Counted from the stretch's first letter, positions 43,357-52,751 are shown. The stretch: 64,000 bases of DNA from Arthrobacter psychrolactophilus (GCF_003219795.1 NZ_QJVC01000010.1:1-64000); one strand, 5' to 3'. The notes: a model not told the origin generated them from the sequence alone. Program-made: numbers and translations.

Positions 43357-43976
43357 ATCACGACACCGACATCCCTGAGGTTCGTCACTATTTGGCAGCC
43401 CTGGAAACTCGACTGGCCCAGCTCCCTCCCGAGCAATCCGAGGAGATCGTCTTTGGTGTGCGCGAGCATATCTCCGATGCCTTGAGCCGGGATGATCGCT
43501 CTCTCGCCGAGATCTTGGCGGCTCTGGGAACGCCCGACGACGTCGCCTCGGGACTGGCTGACACGGCGCCTCCGCCGCCCCTCACCTCATACCCGCAGCC
43601 CGCCGCGGCACTGCGCCGGCAATCCTCAACGCTCTGGGTGGTCGCAACCGCTATCTTGCTTCCCTTTGGCGCATTCCTCGCAGGCGTTGGCTGGCTCTTC
43701 GGAGTCGCCGGGCTCTGGATGGGCACACGCTGGAGGACCTGGGAAAAGATCCTAGGTACCTTGGTTCTGCCTTTTGGCGTTGTGGGAGCGCGGTACCTAG
43801 CGTTCTTGCCTCTCTGGGGGCCGCTGGGCACTGATGCACAGACCAGCAATCCTCTGGAGGGCGCCGTGTTCCCGGGCTTGTCGTTGGGTGGAACCGTTGC
43901 CTTGGCCTGTGTGCCTCTTGCCGTCGCCAGTTACCTCCTGATTGTGGGGCTACGGCGCACGCCGGCACGGCCCTGA
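43353..43976 (+). CDS. HAAS-domain (DUF1700-like) membrane protein
   Basis: Protein of 207 residues. The N-terminal HAAS helical domain (about 5-75: RHYLAALETRLAQLPPEQSEEIV and AEILAALGTPDDVASGL) is followed by a proline linker and three to four membrane helices. Such proteins accompany PadR regulators and are thought to be partner transducers; the mechanism is unknown. Coupled to padR by an ATGA overlap. Confidence 0.82.
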   Translation: MNHDTDIPEVRHYLAALETRLAQLPPEQSEEIVFGVREHISDALSRDDRSLAEILAALGTPDDVASGLADTAPPPPLTSYPQPAAALRRQSSTLWVVATAILLPFGAFLAGVGWLFGVAGLWMGTRWRTWEKILGTLVLPFGVVGARYLAFLPLWGPLGTDAQTSNPLEGAVFPGLSLGGTVALACVPLAVASYLLIVGLRRTPARP

Positions 43977-44033
43977 GCCTTCGGATTTGCGCGAGCGTCC
44001 CGCGCAGTCCGCTCGATACGGCACAATTAAGGT

Positions 44034-44264
44034 ATGAGTTCACATGAGATCATCGAAATCCCCATCCGCGACGACATGATCCGCCTAGGCCAGCTGCTCA
44101 AGCTTGCCAGCCTGGTCGAGGACGGCGTTGAAGCCACCGAGCTCATTAAGAATGGCCTAGTTAAGGTCAACGATGAGATCGATGACCGCCGCGGCCGCCA
44201 GCTCCACCCGGGCGATACCGTCACGGTTAACGGCGAAACTGTTCGCATCACCACCGGGGGCTAA
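44034..44264 (+). CDS. S4-domain RNA-binding protein (YbcJ-like)
   Basis: Small protein of 76 residues consisting of one S4 domain: MIRLGQLLKLASLVEDGVEA and LVKVNDEIDDRRGRQLHPGD. It matches the YbcJ/RqcP-like group of RNA-binding proteins that contact rRNA or tRNA. CACAAT six bases before the ATG may be a leaderless -10. A terminator follows. Confidence 0.87.
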   Translation: MSSHEIIEIPIRDDMIRLGQLLKLASLVEDGVEATELIKNGLVKVNDEIDDRRGRQLHPGDTVTVNGETVRITTGG

Positions 44265-44289
44265 CTCCCCCGGCCAACGACCGAGCGAA

Positions 44290-44318
44290 ACGGCGGCACC
44301 CCACGTGGGTGCCGCCGT
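44290..44318. terminator. Terminator between S4 gene and esterase gene
   Basis: Perfect 12-base arms ACGGCGGCACCC / GGGTGCCGCCGT, five-base loop, followed on the plus strand by CGTTCTTT. Genes on both sides converge. Confidence 0.8.
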
Positions 44319-44335
44319 CGTTCTTTAACAAAGCG

Positions 44336-44977
44336 TTACTTGGCGTTGAGGACCTTGAACTGCAAGAACTCGCCCACATGGGAGATTTCCTGGGCGTTGA
44401 TGCCATGCATAATCCCCGCGTACAGGACCTTGGTGAGTTTCACGTGAGCGTGCGCCCAGGTGTTCGTCGACTCGATGGCCGCCGCAGGAATGACGGGATC
44501 GGCCTGGTCGCGGCCCCAGAAAAGCTCGGGCTTGTGCGCTGCCACGGCGGCGTCGTCAAAGTACAGATCCCCCTCGGCCTCGACCACGAAGCCGGACAGG
44601 CCCACCACGGCGGCATAGTCCGCGGGTCGGTGACGCATAAGCGTCGTGGCCATGCACATGCCCTGCGAGAAGCCCAGCAGGCTCACCGAGGTGTGGTTCG
44701 TGCGCACGCTCTCAATCCACAGTTCGACGGCGGACGCGGACTCGGTCACGGTCGTCACCGAGTAGCCCAGATCGTTGCGCAACGGGAACCAGGAGTAGCC
44801 CGGACCTGCCTGGAGCGGGGCGCGCACCGAGGCGACGGTGAATTCTGCCGGGAGCTGTTCGGCCAGCGAGAACAGGTCAGCCTCATCGGCTCCGTAACCG
44901 TGGAAAATGACCAGCAGGGGCGTTCCGGGGCGCTCATTTTCGGGGCGGGACCAGAGTACTGTGGGAGATTCTTTCAT
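44336..44977 (-). CDS. Carboxylesterase/phospholipase alpha/beta hydrolase
   Basis: Cytoplasmic alpha/beta hydrolase of 213 residues. Nucleophile elbow GFSQG (Ser near residue 103), an Asp in QADPVIP and His in AGIMHGI complete the triad, as in YpfH and the phospholipase/carboxylesterase family. Substrate unknown. ATG 44977 is preceded by GGAAAG. Confidence 0.83.
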   Translation of the reverse strand: MKESPTVLWSRPENERPGTPLLVIFHGYGADEADLFSLAEQLPAEFTVASVRAPLQAGPGYSWFPLRNDLGYSVTTVTESASAVELWIESVRTNHTSVSLLGFSQGMCMATTLMRHRPADYAAVVGLSGFVVEAEGDLYFDDAAVAAHKPELFWGRDQADPVIPAAAIESTNTWAHAHVKLTKVLYAGIMHGINAQEISHVGEFLQFKVLNAK

Positions 44978-45057
44978 GGTGCCATCTTTCCATGAGCGCC
45001 AGCCCCAGCAGAAACGAGGGTAGCCAAAAAGGTTAGTTCCCGGGCAGTATTAAGTAT

Positions 45058-45852
45058 GTGAATGAATCATTAATACAGCATCCCTGGACCCGCTATGTCG
45101 CCATGGGCGATTCCTTCACGGAAGGCATTGGCGACCCGGAACCGAGCAGCCCCGGGGGCCACCGCGGTTGGGCCGATCGCGTTGCCGAACAGCTCGGCCA
45201 GAAAACAGAAGACTTCAAGTACGCCAATCTTGCCATTCGCGGCCGACTCCTCGGACAGATCTTGAGCGAGCAACTGGAACCAGCGCTGGCCCTGAAACCA
45301 GACCTCATCAGCATCTCAGCTGGCGGTAACGACCTTATCCGCCCCGGCTCGGATCCGGACGCTCTCGCAGATCAGCTCGACCAGGCGGTCGGCACGATGG
45401 CAGCTAGCGGCGCCACCGTGTTGCTGCTCAACGGCCCCGATATTCGCGACACCCCCGTGCTGGGCATGGTGCGCGGCCGGGTGGCCATCTATAACGAAAA
45501 CCTGCGCACTATCGCCGCCCGCCATGATGCCATCGTGGGCGATATGTGGTCGCTGCGACAGCTGTCCGACACCCGGATGTGGGATGCGGACCGGCTCCAC
45601 TTCTCGCCTCTTGGCCATCACACGATCGCCATGATGGTCCTGGAGGCGCTCAACGTTGAACACACCCTCCTGCCGCAGGAACCCATCGCTTTGCCGCCGC
45701 GTCGCTGGCAGGAAGCCCGGACCGAGGATCTTGTCTGGGCCCGGGAATTCTTGTTCCCGTGGGTGCTGCGCCGACTGCGCCACCAATCCTCCGGCGACGG
45801 GATCTCCGCCAAACGTCCCCTTCCCGGACCCGTATTTGGGCCCGAGAAGTAG
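45058..45852 (+). CDS. SGNH/GDSL-family hydrolase
   Basis: Esterase-like protein of 264 residues with all SGNH blocks: block I VAMGDSFTEGIGDP (Ser near 20), block II Gly in AIRGRLL, block III ISAGGNDLIRPG and block V DRLHFSPLGHH. No signal peptide, so cytoplasmic. It begins with GTG 45058; CAGTAT lies seven bases upstream and there is no ribosome site, consistent with a leaderless mRNA. Divergent from the carboxylesterase gene. Confidence 0.87.
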   Translation: MNESLIQHPWTRYVAMGDSFTEGIGDPEPSSPGGHRGWADRVAEQLGQKTEDFKYANLAIRGRLLGQILSEQLEPALALKPDLISISAGGNDLIRPGSDPDALADQLDQAVGTMAASGATVLLLNGPDIRDTPVLGMVRGRVAIYNENLRTIAARHDAIVGDMWSLRQLSDTRMWDADRLHFSPLGHHTIAMMVLEALNVEHTLLPQEPIALPPRRWQEARTEDLVWAREFLFPWVLRRLRHQSSGDGISAKRPLPGPVFGPEK

Positions 45853-45942
45853 CCACCTCCGCAACACGGGAAGTTTGCTGATTTTCCGGGCTAGGATGAG
45901 GGTAGGCGCCTATTTTGGCACCCTATCTAGAAGAGGTGCGTT

Positions 45943-46374
45943 GTGCCGGTCATGATCGATTCCTTGGCGATGGATACCGCTGCTTCGTCTTCTGGTTCCT
46001 TTAGCATCCAACCATATTTTGTCTTGGTGATTATTGCCGTTGTCATGATCAGCTCGTTCCTTAAAGCTGCGGCACGCAAGAAGCGGGCCCGCCAGACGAA
46101 TGTCATGCCAACCATCACCAGCGTGCCGGGGCGTGCGGGCGTTGCGCACCAGCCGATGGCCGCCCCCTATGTTGGGACGCTTCTCAACGGCGTTCCGCTG
46201 GCGAACTACGATTCGTCCCACGGCCATCAGACCACAGGTTTTGCCAATGAGCGGATGCGCGCCGAGGCCGAGCTCAAGCGCCAGCTCGATGCCCTAGACA
46301 CGGCCCGACGCGCGGGACAGGTCACGGCCGAGCAGTATGCCGTCCACCGCGAGGCAATCTTTAAGAACTTCTAG
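45943..46374 (+). CDS. SHOCT-like domain membrane protein
   Basis: Protein of 143 residues with one N-terminal membrane helix (about 20-42), a polar linker, and a C-terminal SHOCT-type segment (LKRQLDALDTARRAGQVTAEQY, about 111-140). Function unknown; SHOCT domains are oligomerisation modules. Start GTG 45943 has AGAGG six bases upstream. Confidence 0.7.
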   Translation: MPVMIDSLAMDTAASSSGSFSIQPYFVLVIIAVVMISSFLKAAARKKRARQTNVMPTITSVPGRAGVAHQPMAAPYVGTLLNGVPLANYDSSHGHQTTGFANERMRAEAELKRQLDALDTARRAGQVTAEQYAVHREAIFKNF

Positions 46375-46410
46375 GGCCGACGGCGGAGGCTGGCTTGGCT
46401 AGGGGCACCA

Positions 46411-46464
46411 GCAAGAGGGGCACCACCGCGGGAATTTTTCCTCCCGCAGAGATGCCCCTCTTGC
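46411..46464. terminator. Bidirectional terminator between SHOCT gene and metX
   Basis: Outer arms GCAAGAGGGGCA / TGCCCCTCTTGC with an inner GCGGGA/TCCCGC helix, between convergent genes. Confidence 0.75.
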
Positions 46465-46482
46465 CCTCGCTTGTCCCGCAGG

Positions 46483-47685
46483 TTAGTCCTTGACGAACCA
46501 TTCGCGCAGGAACTGCCCCACCGCGCCGACCTCCGTCAGGAAGCCGTCGTGTCCAATGGGCGAATCGATGCTCCGCACCGTCACCGCACCCGGAAGCGCC
46601 GCGGCCAAGGTTGCAGATTGTGCCGGGAAATACAGCCGATCGCTGTTGACGGCGGCAACGATAAATTCAATCCCCTGGGTCACGGCCAAAGCCTCAACAA
46701 GTGTTCCGCGACCGCGGCTCACATCGTGACTCATGAGCGCCTCGGAAATGACGATGTAGCTATTGGCATCAAAGCGGCCCACGAGCTTATGTGCCTGGTG
46801 ATCCAAATAGCTCTCGACCTGATACCTGCCCAAAGCGTTAGCCGCCGTGCGCTCGTGCGTGATGGTCCCGCCGTCGTCCTGGGCCTTGCGAGCAAAGCGA
46901 TGCTCCAACTCCGCCTCGGAGCGGTAGGTGATGTGGGCAATCCGGCGCGCCAAGCCGAGGCCTGTGGTGGGGGCCGCGCCGTCGTAATAGTCGCCGTTGG
47001 CAAAGTTCGGGTCCTGGCGAATCGCGAGCACCTGGGCCTGGGCGAAGGCGATCTGCTCAGCCGTGCTGGCAGCGCAGGACGCCACCACGGCACAGCGCTG
47101 CACCCGCTCCGGGTACGTGGCAGCCCATTCCAGGGCACGCGCACCGCCCATGGAACCGCCGATGACCGAATGCCATGTTGAGATCCCCAACTTATCGGCC
47201 AATCCAGCCTCGGCCTGCACCGAATCTCGGATCGTCACGAAGGGGAACCGGGATCCGTAGGGGTGACCGTCCTCGGCGATGCTGGAGGGGCCGGTCGTGC
47301 CATAGCAGCCGCCGAGCATGTTAGCGCTAACCACAAAGTACTTCGTGGTGTCGATGACCTCGCCCGGGCCAACGAGGCCCTCCCACCAACCGTCTTCCTC
47401 GGACTCGCCGCGGCTGACGTGGGTGCTCCCCGTGAGTGCGTGCTGGATGAGCACGGCATTGTCACCGGCCGCGTTGAGCGTTCCCCAGCATTCAAAAGCC
47501 ATCGTCACCGACGGCAGAACTCCCCCGGCCTCCAGCTCGAGCGAGCCGATGGAGACCGAACGCAGCACGCCGCCACCGGGCCCGACGGCGACCGACCAAG
47601 GGCCGCCGTCGGATCCGGGAGAAGCCAGTTCAACGTCAGGGGAAAACGAGTTCCGCTCCGATGCCGAGTGAATCACTTGAGTCAC
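46483..47685 (-). CDS. metX: Homoserine O-acetyltransferase
   Basis: Alpha/beta-hydrolase-fold acyltransferase of 400 residues that acetylates L-homoserine in methionine synthesis. Nucleophile in GGSMGGARALEW, VNSDRLYFP with the Asp, and DSPIGHDGFL with the catalytic His; ISEALMSHDVSRGRG also fits. The GTG start directly follows the metY stop (TAAGTG), with no ribosome site of its own, so it is translated by coupling and shares the SAM riboswitch upstream of metY. Confidence 0.94.
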   Translation of the reverse strand: MTQVIHSASERNSFSPDVELASPGSDGGPWSVAVGPGGGVLRSVSIGSLELEAGGVLPSVTMAFECWGTLNAAGDNAVLIQHALTGSTHVSRGESEEDGWWEGLVGPGEVIDTTKYFVVSANMLGGCYGTTGPSSIAEDGHPYGSRFPFVTIRDSVQAEAGLADKLGISTWHSVIGGSMGGARALEWAATYPERVQRCAVVASCAASTAEQIAFAQAQVLAIRQDPNFANGDYYDGAAPTTGLGLARRIAHITYRSEAELEHRFARKAQDDGGTITHERTAANALGRYQVESYLDHQAHKLVGRFDANSYIVISEALMSHDVSRGRGTLVEALAVTQGIEFIVAAVNSDRLYFPAQSATLAAALPGAVTVRSIDSPIGHDGFLTEVGAVGQFLREWFVKD

Positions 47686-49008
47686 TTAGTTCACTGAAGA
47701 CTTTGCTGCGCGGAATCCGGCCTCAAGGTCAGCGATGATGTCGGCGATGTTTTCCAAGCCCACCGAGAGGCGAACCAGGCCCGGACGCACACCAGCGGCC
47801 AGCTGCTGCTCGGGAGAGAGCTGAGCGTGGGTCGTGGACGCCGGGTGGATGACCAAGGAGCGCACATCACCGAGGTTGGCCACGTGGGAGTGCAGCTCCA
47901 GGCCATCGACAAAACGCTTGCCAGCCTCGGCGCCGCCCTTGATATCAAAGGCCACCACCGCGCCGGTGCCCTTAGAGCTGTACTTCTGGCCACGCTCAAA
48001 CCACGGGCTCGACGGGATGCCCGCGTAAGCCACAGCCTCCACGTTTTCATTTTCTTCAAGCCAGGTGGCAACCTCGACGGCGTTACTTACGTGACGCTCG
48101 ACGCGCAGGCTCAAGGTTTCGATACCCTGGGCGATGAGGAAAGCGTTGAAGGGCGACACAGCGGCACCGAGGTCGCGCAGCAACTGCACACGAGCCTTCA
48201 AGATGTACGCCAGGTTCGCACCCAAGGCGCTACCAACACCCAGATCGCGGGCGAACACCAAACCGTTGTAGGTCTCGTCCGGGGTGTTGAAACCGGGGAA
48301 CTTTTCCGGGTTGGCAGCGAAGTCGAACTTGCCGCCGTCGACAATCACACCAGCGATGGCGTTACCGTGACCGCCCAGGTACTTGGTGGCGGAGTGGATG
48401 ACAATGTCGGCACCCCATTCCAGCGGACGGATCAGGTACGGGGTGGCGAGGGTGTTATCCACGAGCAAAGGCACGCCGGCCTCGTGAGCGACGGCGCTGA
48501 CACCCTCGATGTCCAAAATGTCCTGGCGCGGGTTGGAGACAACCTCGCCGAAGAATGCCTTGGTGTTGGGGCGAACCGCTGCACGCCACTCATCCAAGTT
48601 ATCGGGATCGGAGACGAAGGTGACCTCGATGCCCAACTTCTTGAAGCTGTGCGCCAGCAGGTTGTACGAGCCGCCGTAAATGCTGGGGCTGGAGACGATG
48701 TGGTCGCCAACTTCGGCAATGTTCAGCAGGGCAAAAGTGGTTGCGGCCTGACCCGAGGCCAGCAGCAACGCGCCCACACCGCCTTCGAGGTTGGCAACAC
48801 GCTGCTCCACGGCGTCGGTGGTGGGGTTACCAATGCGGGTGTAGATCGGTTCCAGCTCGGCTAGGGCAAAGCGAGCCGCAGCACTTTCTGCGGAGGGGAA
48901 TACAAAGGACGTCGTCTGGAAGATCGGCAGGGCCCGGGCGCCGTTGGCGGGATCGGGCTGCTGGCCTGCGTGGATCTGACGGGTTTCAAATGACCAACCG
49001 TTACTCAT
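47686..49008 (-). CDS. metY: O-acetylhomoserine sulfhydrylase (aminocarboxypropyltransferase)
   Basis: PLP enzyme of 440 residues of the Cys/Met metabolism family that converts O-acetylhomoserine and sulfide to homocysteine. The PLP lysine is in [16 protein letters not shown] near residue 215, with [15 protein letters not shown] and SLRVERH blocks; length and N-terminal [11 protein letters not shown] fit MetY rather than cystathionine gamma-synthase. AAGGA is nine bases upstream of ATG 49008. The first gene after a SAM-IV type riboswitch. Confidence 0.94.
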   Translation of the reverse strand: MSNGWSFETRQIHAGQQPDPANGARALPIFQTTSFVFPSAESAAARFALAELEPIYTRIGNPTTDAVEQRVANLEGGVGALLLASGQAATTFALLNIAEVGDHIVSSPSIYGGSYNLLAHSFKKLGIEVTFVSDPDNLDEWRAAVRPNTKAFFGEVVSNPRQDILDIEGVSAVAHEAGVPLLVDNTLATPYLIRPLEWGADIVIHSATKYLGGHGNAIAGVIVDGGKFDFAANPEKFPGFNTPDETYNGLVFARDLGVGSALGANLAYILKARVQLLRDLGAAVSPFNAFLIAQGIETLSLRVERHVSNAVEVATWLEENENVEAVAYAGIPSSPWFERGQKYSSKGTGAVVAFDIKGGAEAGKRFVDGLELHSHVANLGDVRSLVIHPASTTHAQLSPEQQLAAGVRPGLVRLSVGLENIADIIADLEAGFRAAKSSVN

Positions 49009-49040
49009 TGGATGGATTCCTTCACACTAGAGGCCTGCGG

Positions 49041-49077
49041 CAAAGCGCTCCTGTAGTCACTACTACGGAGGGCTTTG
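49041..49077 (-). promoter_or_regulatory. Expression-platform hairpin of the metY riboswitch
   Basis: CAAAGC / GCTTTG closing arms with CTCC-TAGT / ACTA-GGAG inside, between the aptamer and the metY ribosome site. No U-run follows on the transcript, so the mechanism (termination or translation) is unclear. Confidence 0.45.
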
Positions 49078-49094
49078 TCGTCGATGGCCCGCGC

Positions 49095-49202
49095 TTGCAC
49101 CAAAACCGGTCGGTTTGGCGCCAGGTCTTCACCCGGGGCACCCCGCCGCGGAAGGAGGGTTGCCGGTCAGCAAGCCGGGGCTTTTTGCTGACACTCATGA
49201 CC
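49095..49202 (-). promoter_or_regulatory. SAM-IV type S-adenosylmethionine riboswitch
   Basis: The transcript begins GGTCATGAGTGTCAGC and continues with AAGCCCCGGCTTGCTGA, CCGGCAACCCTCC, CCGCGGCGGGGTGCCCCGGG and TGAAGACC. This is the order of conserved elements in the actinobacterial SAM-IV aptamer, with GGTC/GACC closing P1 and a further CCAAACC/GGTTTTGG helix 3' of the core. It should turn off metY-metX when SAM is abundant. Confidence 0.85.
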
Positions 49203-49365
49203 TACATCTAGTGTGGGAGATCCGGCCGTGAAGTCGCAAGAATATGACGAATTTGTGACTACCGGCGAATATCTGCTTGAAATTGTGCCAAGAAAGTGCC
49301 ACGTGGCGAATATCTGCACATTCCCGGAGTGTTGGGTGCCGAATCGTCGGTTCCGAGCGCACCAC

Positions 49366-49467
49366 CGCTATAGCTGGGCGCGCTCGCTATAGCTGGGGGT
49401 TCTCGCTATAGCGCGACCTATAGCGAGAACCCCCAGCTATAGCGAAAGCTCCCAATCATGGCATTTT
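49366..49467. repeat. Compound palindrome cluster, TATAGCTGGGG repeat family copy 2
   Basis: The centre is a perfect inverted repeat of 28-base arms (49384-49411 and 49418-49445) with a six-base loop; the arm reads TCGCTATAGCTGGGGG then TTCTCGCTATAG. A partial half-unit precedes it (CGCTATAGCTGGG at about 49367), and a decayed half-unit ending CATGGCATTTTT follows it, like the end of the copy at 29922. It is just past the tex stop and may end tex transcription. Confidence 0.8.
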
Positions 49468-49501
49468 TCGACGCTGCCGCCGGCTATCTGTCCAAACCCG
49501 C

Positions 49502-51988
49502 CTATTTGCCCAACCCTGCGCGGCGCAGCGCCTCGGCCATCGCAGTGTTGGCCGCTGGAGGGGTGGTTGCCGGGCGGGCCGGACGATTCCCACTGTGCGA
49601 GCCGCCACGGGCGCCGCCCTGGTGACCACCCTGTCGAGGTGAGGGCCGACCGGACGTGCGGGAGCCGACGTCGGACGTGGCAGTGTCCGCAGGAGACGCG
49701 GACCCCTTAAACGCAGTAACCGACGTACCGGAAGGAGCTCCCGCCGTGTCATCCAGGCGCAGGGTGAGTGAGATGCGCTTGCGGTCGGGCTCCACCTCGA
49801 GCACCTTCACGCGCACCACCTGGCCGGACTTGACCACGGTGCGCGGGTCCGAGACGAAGAAGTTGCTCATGGCCGAGACGTGCACGAGCCCGTCCTGGTG
49901 CACGCCGATGTCCACGAACGCCCCGAACGCGGCCACATTGGAGACCGTCCCCTCGAGAATCATGCCGGGGCGCAGATCGGTGATCTTCTCGATGCCGTCG
50001 GTGAAGGTGGCGGTCTCAAAGCGCGGACGCGGATCACGGCCGGGCTTCTGCAGCTCGGCCACAATGTCGGCCACGGTAGGCACGCCAAAATCGCCCTCGA
50101 CGAAGTCGGCCGGATTGACGGCGGCCACGGCCGAAACCCCAGCGGTAATCTCACTCGGCATGGCCCCCACCGCGGCGAGGATCTTGCGCGCCACCCCATA
50201 GGCCTCGGGGTGCACGCTCGAGGCGTCCAGCGGCTCGGATCCCCCTGTGATCCGCAGGAATCCGGCACATTGTTCGTAGGCCTTGGGGCCGAGCCGCGCC
50301 ACCTTGAGCAGCTCGCGACGCTTGCCGAACGGGCCGTGTTCATTGCGGTGAGCCACGATGTTTTCGCTCAGGAGAGGCCCGACGCCGGCCACCCTCGCCA
50401 AGAGCGCGGGCGAGGCCGTGTTGAGGTCAACGCCCACGGCGTTGACACAGTCCTCCACGACGGCACCCAGCGAGCGCTCGAGTTTCGCCGGGGTGAGATC
50501 GTGCTGATACTGGCCGACGCCGATGGACTTGGGATCGATCTTGACGAGCTCAGCCAGCGGGTCCTGCAGTCGACGGGCAATCGAGACGGCGCCACGCAGG
50601 GACACGTCCATGCCGGGCAGTTCGGCACTGGCCAGCGCCGAGGCCGAATACACGGAGGCCCCCGCCTCAGACACCACGAGCTTGGTGACCTGACGCTCGG
50701 GAGCGAGGCGCTTGAGCTCGGCGACAAGTTCCGCGGCGAGCTTGTCGGTCTCCCGGCTCGCGGTGCCGTTGCCAATCGCCACGAGCTCCACCTTGTGGGC
50801 TTGCGCGAGCGTGACGAGCGTTGCCAGCGCCTCATTCCAGCGCTTGGCCGGGGCATGCGGGTAAATCGTGTCCGTGGCGGCAACCTTGCCCGTGCCATCC
50901 ACGACGGCCACCTTCGTGCCCGTGCGCAGGCCCGGGTCCAGGCCCAGAGTCGCCCGGTTACCGGCCGGGGCCGCCAAAAGTACGTCACGCAGATTTGCCG
51001 CGAAGACCCGGACGGATTCTTCCTCGGCACTTTGGAACAAACGCACCCGGAGGTCAACCGACAACCGGGTCAGAATACGGGTGCGCCAGGCCAGCTTGGC
51101 ACTTGTCATGAGCCAGCTATCGGCAGCCCGGCCGGAGTCACTGATGCCCAGGGATCGCGCCACGGCATTTTCATAGCCAGCCCGGGCCTGCGCCTGTGCC
51201 TCCGCATCGCGCGGATCGGCTTCCGATAGATCGAGTGAGAGGACGCCTTCCTTCTCACCGCGCAGCAGCGCTAGGACCCGGTGGCTGGGCAGCGTGTGCG
51301 GAGGCTGCGCAAAGTCAAAGTAATCCTTGAACTTTTCGCCCTCCCCCGACTTGCCGGCCTTGACCGCAGAACGCAGCCGCCCCTTCTTCCAGAGCCGCTC
51401 ACGCAAATCACCTACGAGCGACGCATCCTGCCCGGCCCGTTCGATGAGAATCGACCGGGCACCGGCCAGCGCATCATCGGCCGAGCCCACACCACGGGAC
51501 GCATCGACGAAGGCATCGGCCTCAACCGCAGGGAACCTTGAAGTATCTCGCAACAAGACATCCAACAGCGGCTCCAGGCCGGCCTCACGGGCAGCATCAG
51601 CCTTGGTCTTGCGAGTGGATTTGTACGGCAAGTAAAGATCTTCGAGCTCTGACTTCGTCGCTGCATCCTCGACGGCGCGACGGAGCGCCGCCGTGAGCTT
51701 ACCCAGCCCAAAGATCGTTTCCAGCACCACGATCCGACGCGCCTCGAGATCACGCAAGTACCGCAGGCGCTCCTCGAGCTCTCGCAGCTGGGCGTCATCG
51801 AGGGTCCCGGTCGCTTCTTTCCTGTACCGGGCAATAAAGGGTACGCTCGCGCCGTCGTCCATCAAGGTGATGGCAGCGCGAACCTGGGCTGGACGCACGC
51901 CAAGTTCCGCGGCAATCGCGGCACTGATGCGGGCTTCTTGGGCAGCGGCGGTGGGCAAGGACAGGGGTGCGGCGGAAGTGTCAGTCAC
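49502..51988 (-). CDS. tex: Tex-family S1 RNA-binding protein
   Basis: Large cytoplasmic nucleic-acid-binding protein of about 828 residues, related to Tex/YhgF and eukaryotic Spt6. Order: N-terminal helical region (FIARYRKEATGTLDDAQLRELEE), YqgF-like RNase H fold (GLDPGLRTGTKVAVVD), helix-hairpin-helix (LLARVAGVGPLLSENIVAHR), and an S1 domain (LRPGMILEGTVSNVAAFGAFVDIGVHQDGLVH) before a low-complexity Gly/Arg-rich tail. The GTG at 51988 is my choice of start; a longer form from GTG 52039 is possible, and neither has a strong ribosome site. Confidence 0.92.
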   Translation of the reverse strand: MTDTSAAPLSLPTAAAQEARISAAIAAELGVRPAQVRAAITLMDDGASVPFIARYRKEATGTLDDAQLRELEERLRYLRDLEARRIVVLETIFGLGKLTAALRRAVEDAATKSELEDLYLPYKSTRKTKADAAREAGLEPLLDVLLRDTSRFPAVEADAFVDASRGVGSADDALAGARSILIERAGQDASLVGDLRERLWKKGRLRSAVKAGKSGEGEKFKDYFDFAQPPHTLPSHRVLALLRGEKEGVLSLDLSEADPRDAEAQAQARAGYENAVARSLGISDSGRAADSWLMTSAKLAWRTRILTRLSVDLRVRLFQSAEEESVRVFAANLRDVLLAAPAGNRATLGLDPGLRTGTKVAVVDGTGKVAATDTIYPHAPAKRWNEALATLVTLAQAHKVELVAIGNGTASRETDKLAAELVAELKRLAPERQVTKLVVSEAGASVYSASALASAELPGMDVSLRGAVSIARRLQDPLAELVKIDPKSIGVGQYQHDLTPAKLERSLGAVVEDCVNAVGVDLNTASPALLARVAGVGPLLSENIVAHRNEHGPFGKRRELLKVARLGPKAYEQCAGFLRITGGSEPLDASSVHPEAYGVARKILAAVGAMPSEITAGVSAVAAVNPADFVEGDFGVPTVADIVAELQKPGRDPRPRFETATFTDGIEKITDLRPGMILEGTVSNVAAFGAFVDIGVHQDGLVHVSAMSNFFVSDPRTVVKSGQVVRVKVLEVEPDRKRISLTLRLDDTAGAPSGTSVTAFKGSASPADTATSDVGSRTSGRPSPRQGGHQGGARGGSHSGNRPARPATTPPAANTAMAEALRRAGLGK

Positions 51989-52101
51989 ACCCCAATTCTG
52001 CCCCACGCGGGGCGTGCCTGGCTCCTCACGAGATAGCACGTCCTATGTGGCTTAGGTAACACTAAGTCGAGAGCCCGATCACAAAGTGCCAAGATGAAGT
52101 T

Positions 52102-52740
52102 ATGCGAATGGATCATGTTTCTTATGCCAGTGAATCAGATGGATTAGCTGCCACCACGGAGCGAATCGCAACAGCCCTCGGGGTCGATGCAGTGCGCGGC
52201 GGAGTTCACCCGCGTTTCGGCACCCGCAATATGATTATTCCCCTTACGGACCACCACTATGTCGAGATTGTGGAGTGCCTCAATCACCCGGCATCGGACA
52301 AGGCTCCGTTCGGCCAGGCCGTCAAGGCGCGCTCGGCTGCAGGCGGAGGGTGGATGGGTTGGTGCGTCGCTGTCGAGGATTTGGCTCCCTTTGAGGAGCG
52401 CCTGGGCCGCAGCGCAGTTCCGGGCAACCGCAAGTTCCCCGATGGTCAGGAGTTGGTCTGGCAGCAGATCGGCATCAAGGGCCTCATCGCGGATCCGCAG
52501 GTTCCCTACATGCTCAAGTGGGAAGGCGATCCGGCGTTGCACCCCTCCCAGGCCCGCCCGTCCTCCGTGCGCCTGTCCTCGCTCACCATCGCCGGAAGCG
52601 CCGAGCGCGTGACCGAATGGTTGGGCGAGCCGGTCGAGGCGCCCCTGAACGACGTAGCCGTGGAGTGGATTGCACCTCGCGGGACCCCCGGCATCATGTC
52701 TGTCACCTTTGAAACGGCCACTGGCCCGGTGACGATCTAG
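52102..52740 (+). CDS. VOC-family (glyoxalase-like) protein
   Basis: Protein of 212 residues beginning MRMDHVSYASE, the usual first strand of a vicinal oxygen chelate domain, with VEIVECLNHP and a second repeat in the C-terminal half. Such DUF (glyoxalase_3-like) proteins have no settled function. CAAGAT six bases before the ATG suggests a leaderless promoter. A perfect palindromic terminator follows. Confidence 0.75.
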   Translation: MRMDHVSYASESDGLAATTERIATALGVDAVRGGVHPRFGTRNMIIPLTDHHYVEIVECLNHPASDKAPFGQAVKARSAAGGGWMGWCVAVEDLAPFEERLGRSAVPGNRKFPDGQELVWQQIGIKGLIADPQVPYMLKWEGDPALHPSQARPSSVRLSSLTIAGSAERVTEWLGEPVEAPLNDVAVEWIAPRGTPGIMSVTFETATGPVTI

Positions 52741-52751
52741 TTTCCACCCGT

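Larger units (their letters stand above)
49009..49501. other. Intergenic region between metY and tex
   Basis: A 493-base gap. From metY outward it holds a long hairpin (49041-49077), a SAM-IV type riboswitch (49095-49202), a probable promoter (TAGATG near 49205-49212), about 150 bases with no recognisable feature, then the palindromic repeat cluster at 49366-49467 next to the tex stop. Confidence 0.6.

Noticed and set aside
49366-49467. CRISPR array
   Set aside because: The repeated units are inverted half-palindromes without unique spacers of regular length.
49880-51229. 449-residue antisense ORF inside tex
   Set aside because: His/Arg/Gly-rich shadow of a high-GC gene; tex domains on the other strand are unambiguous.
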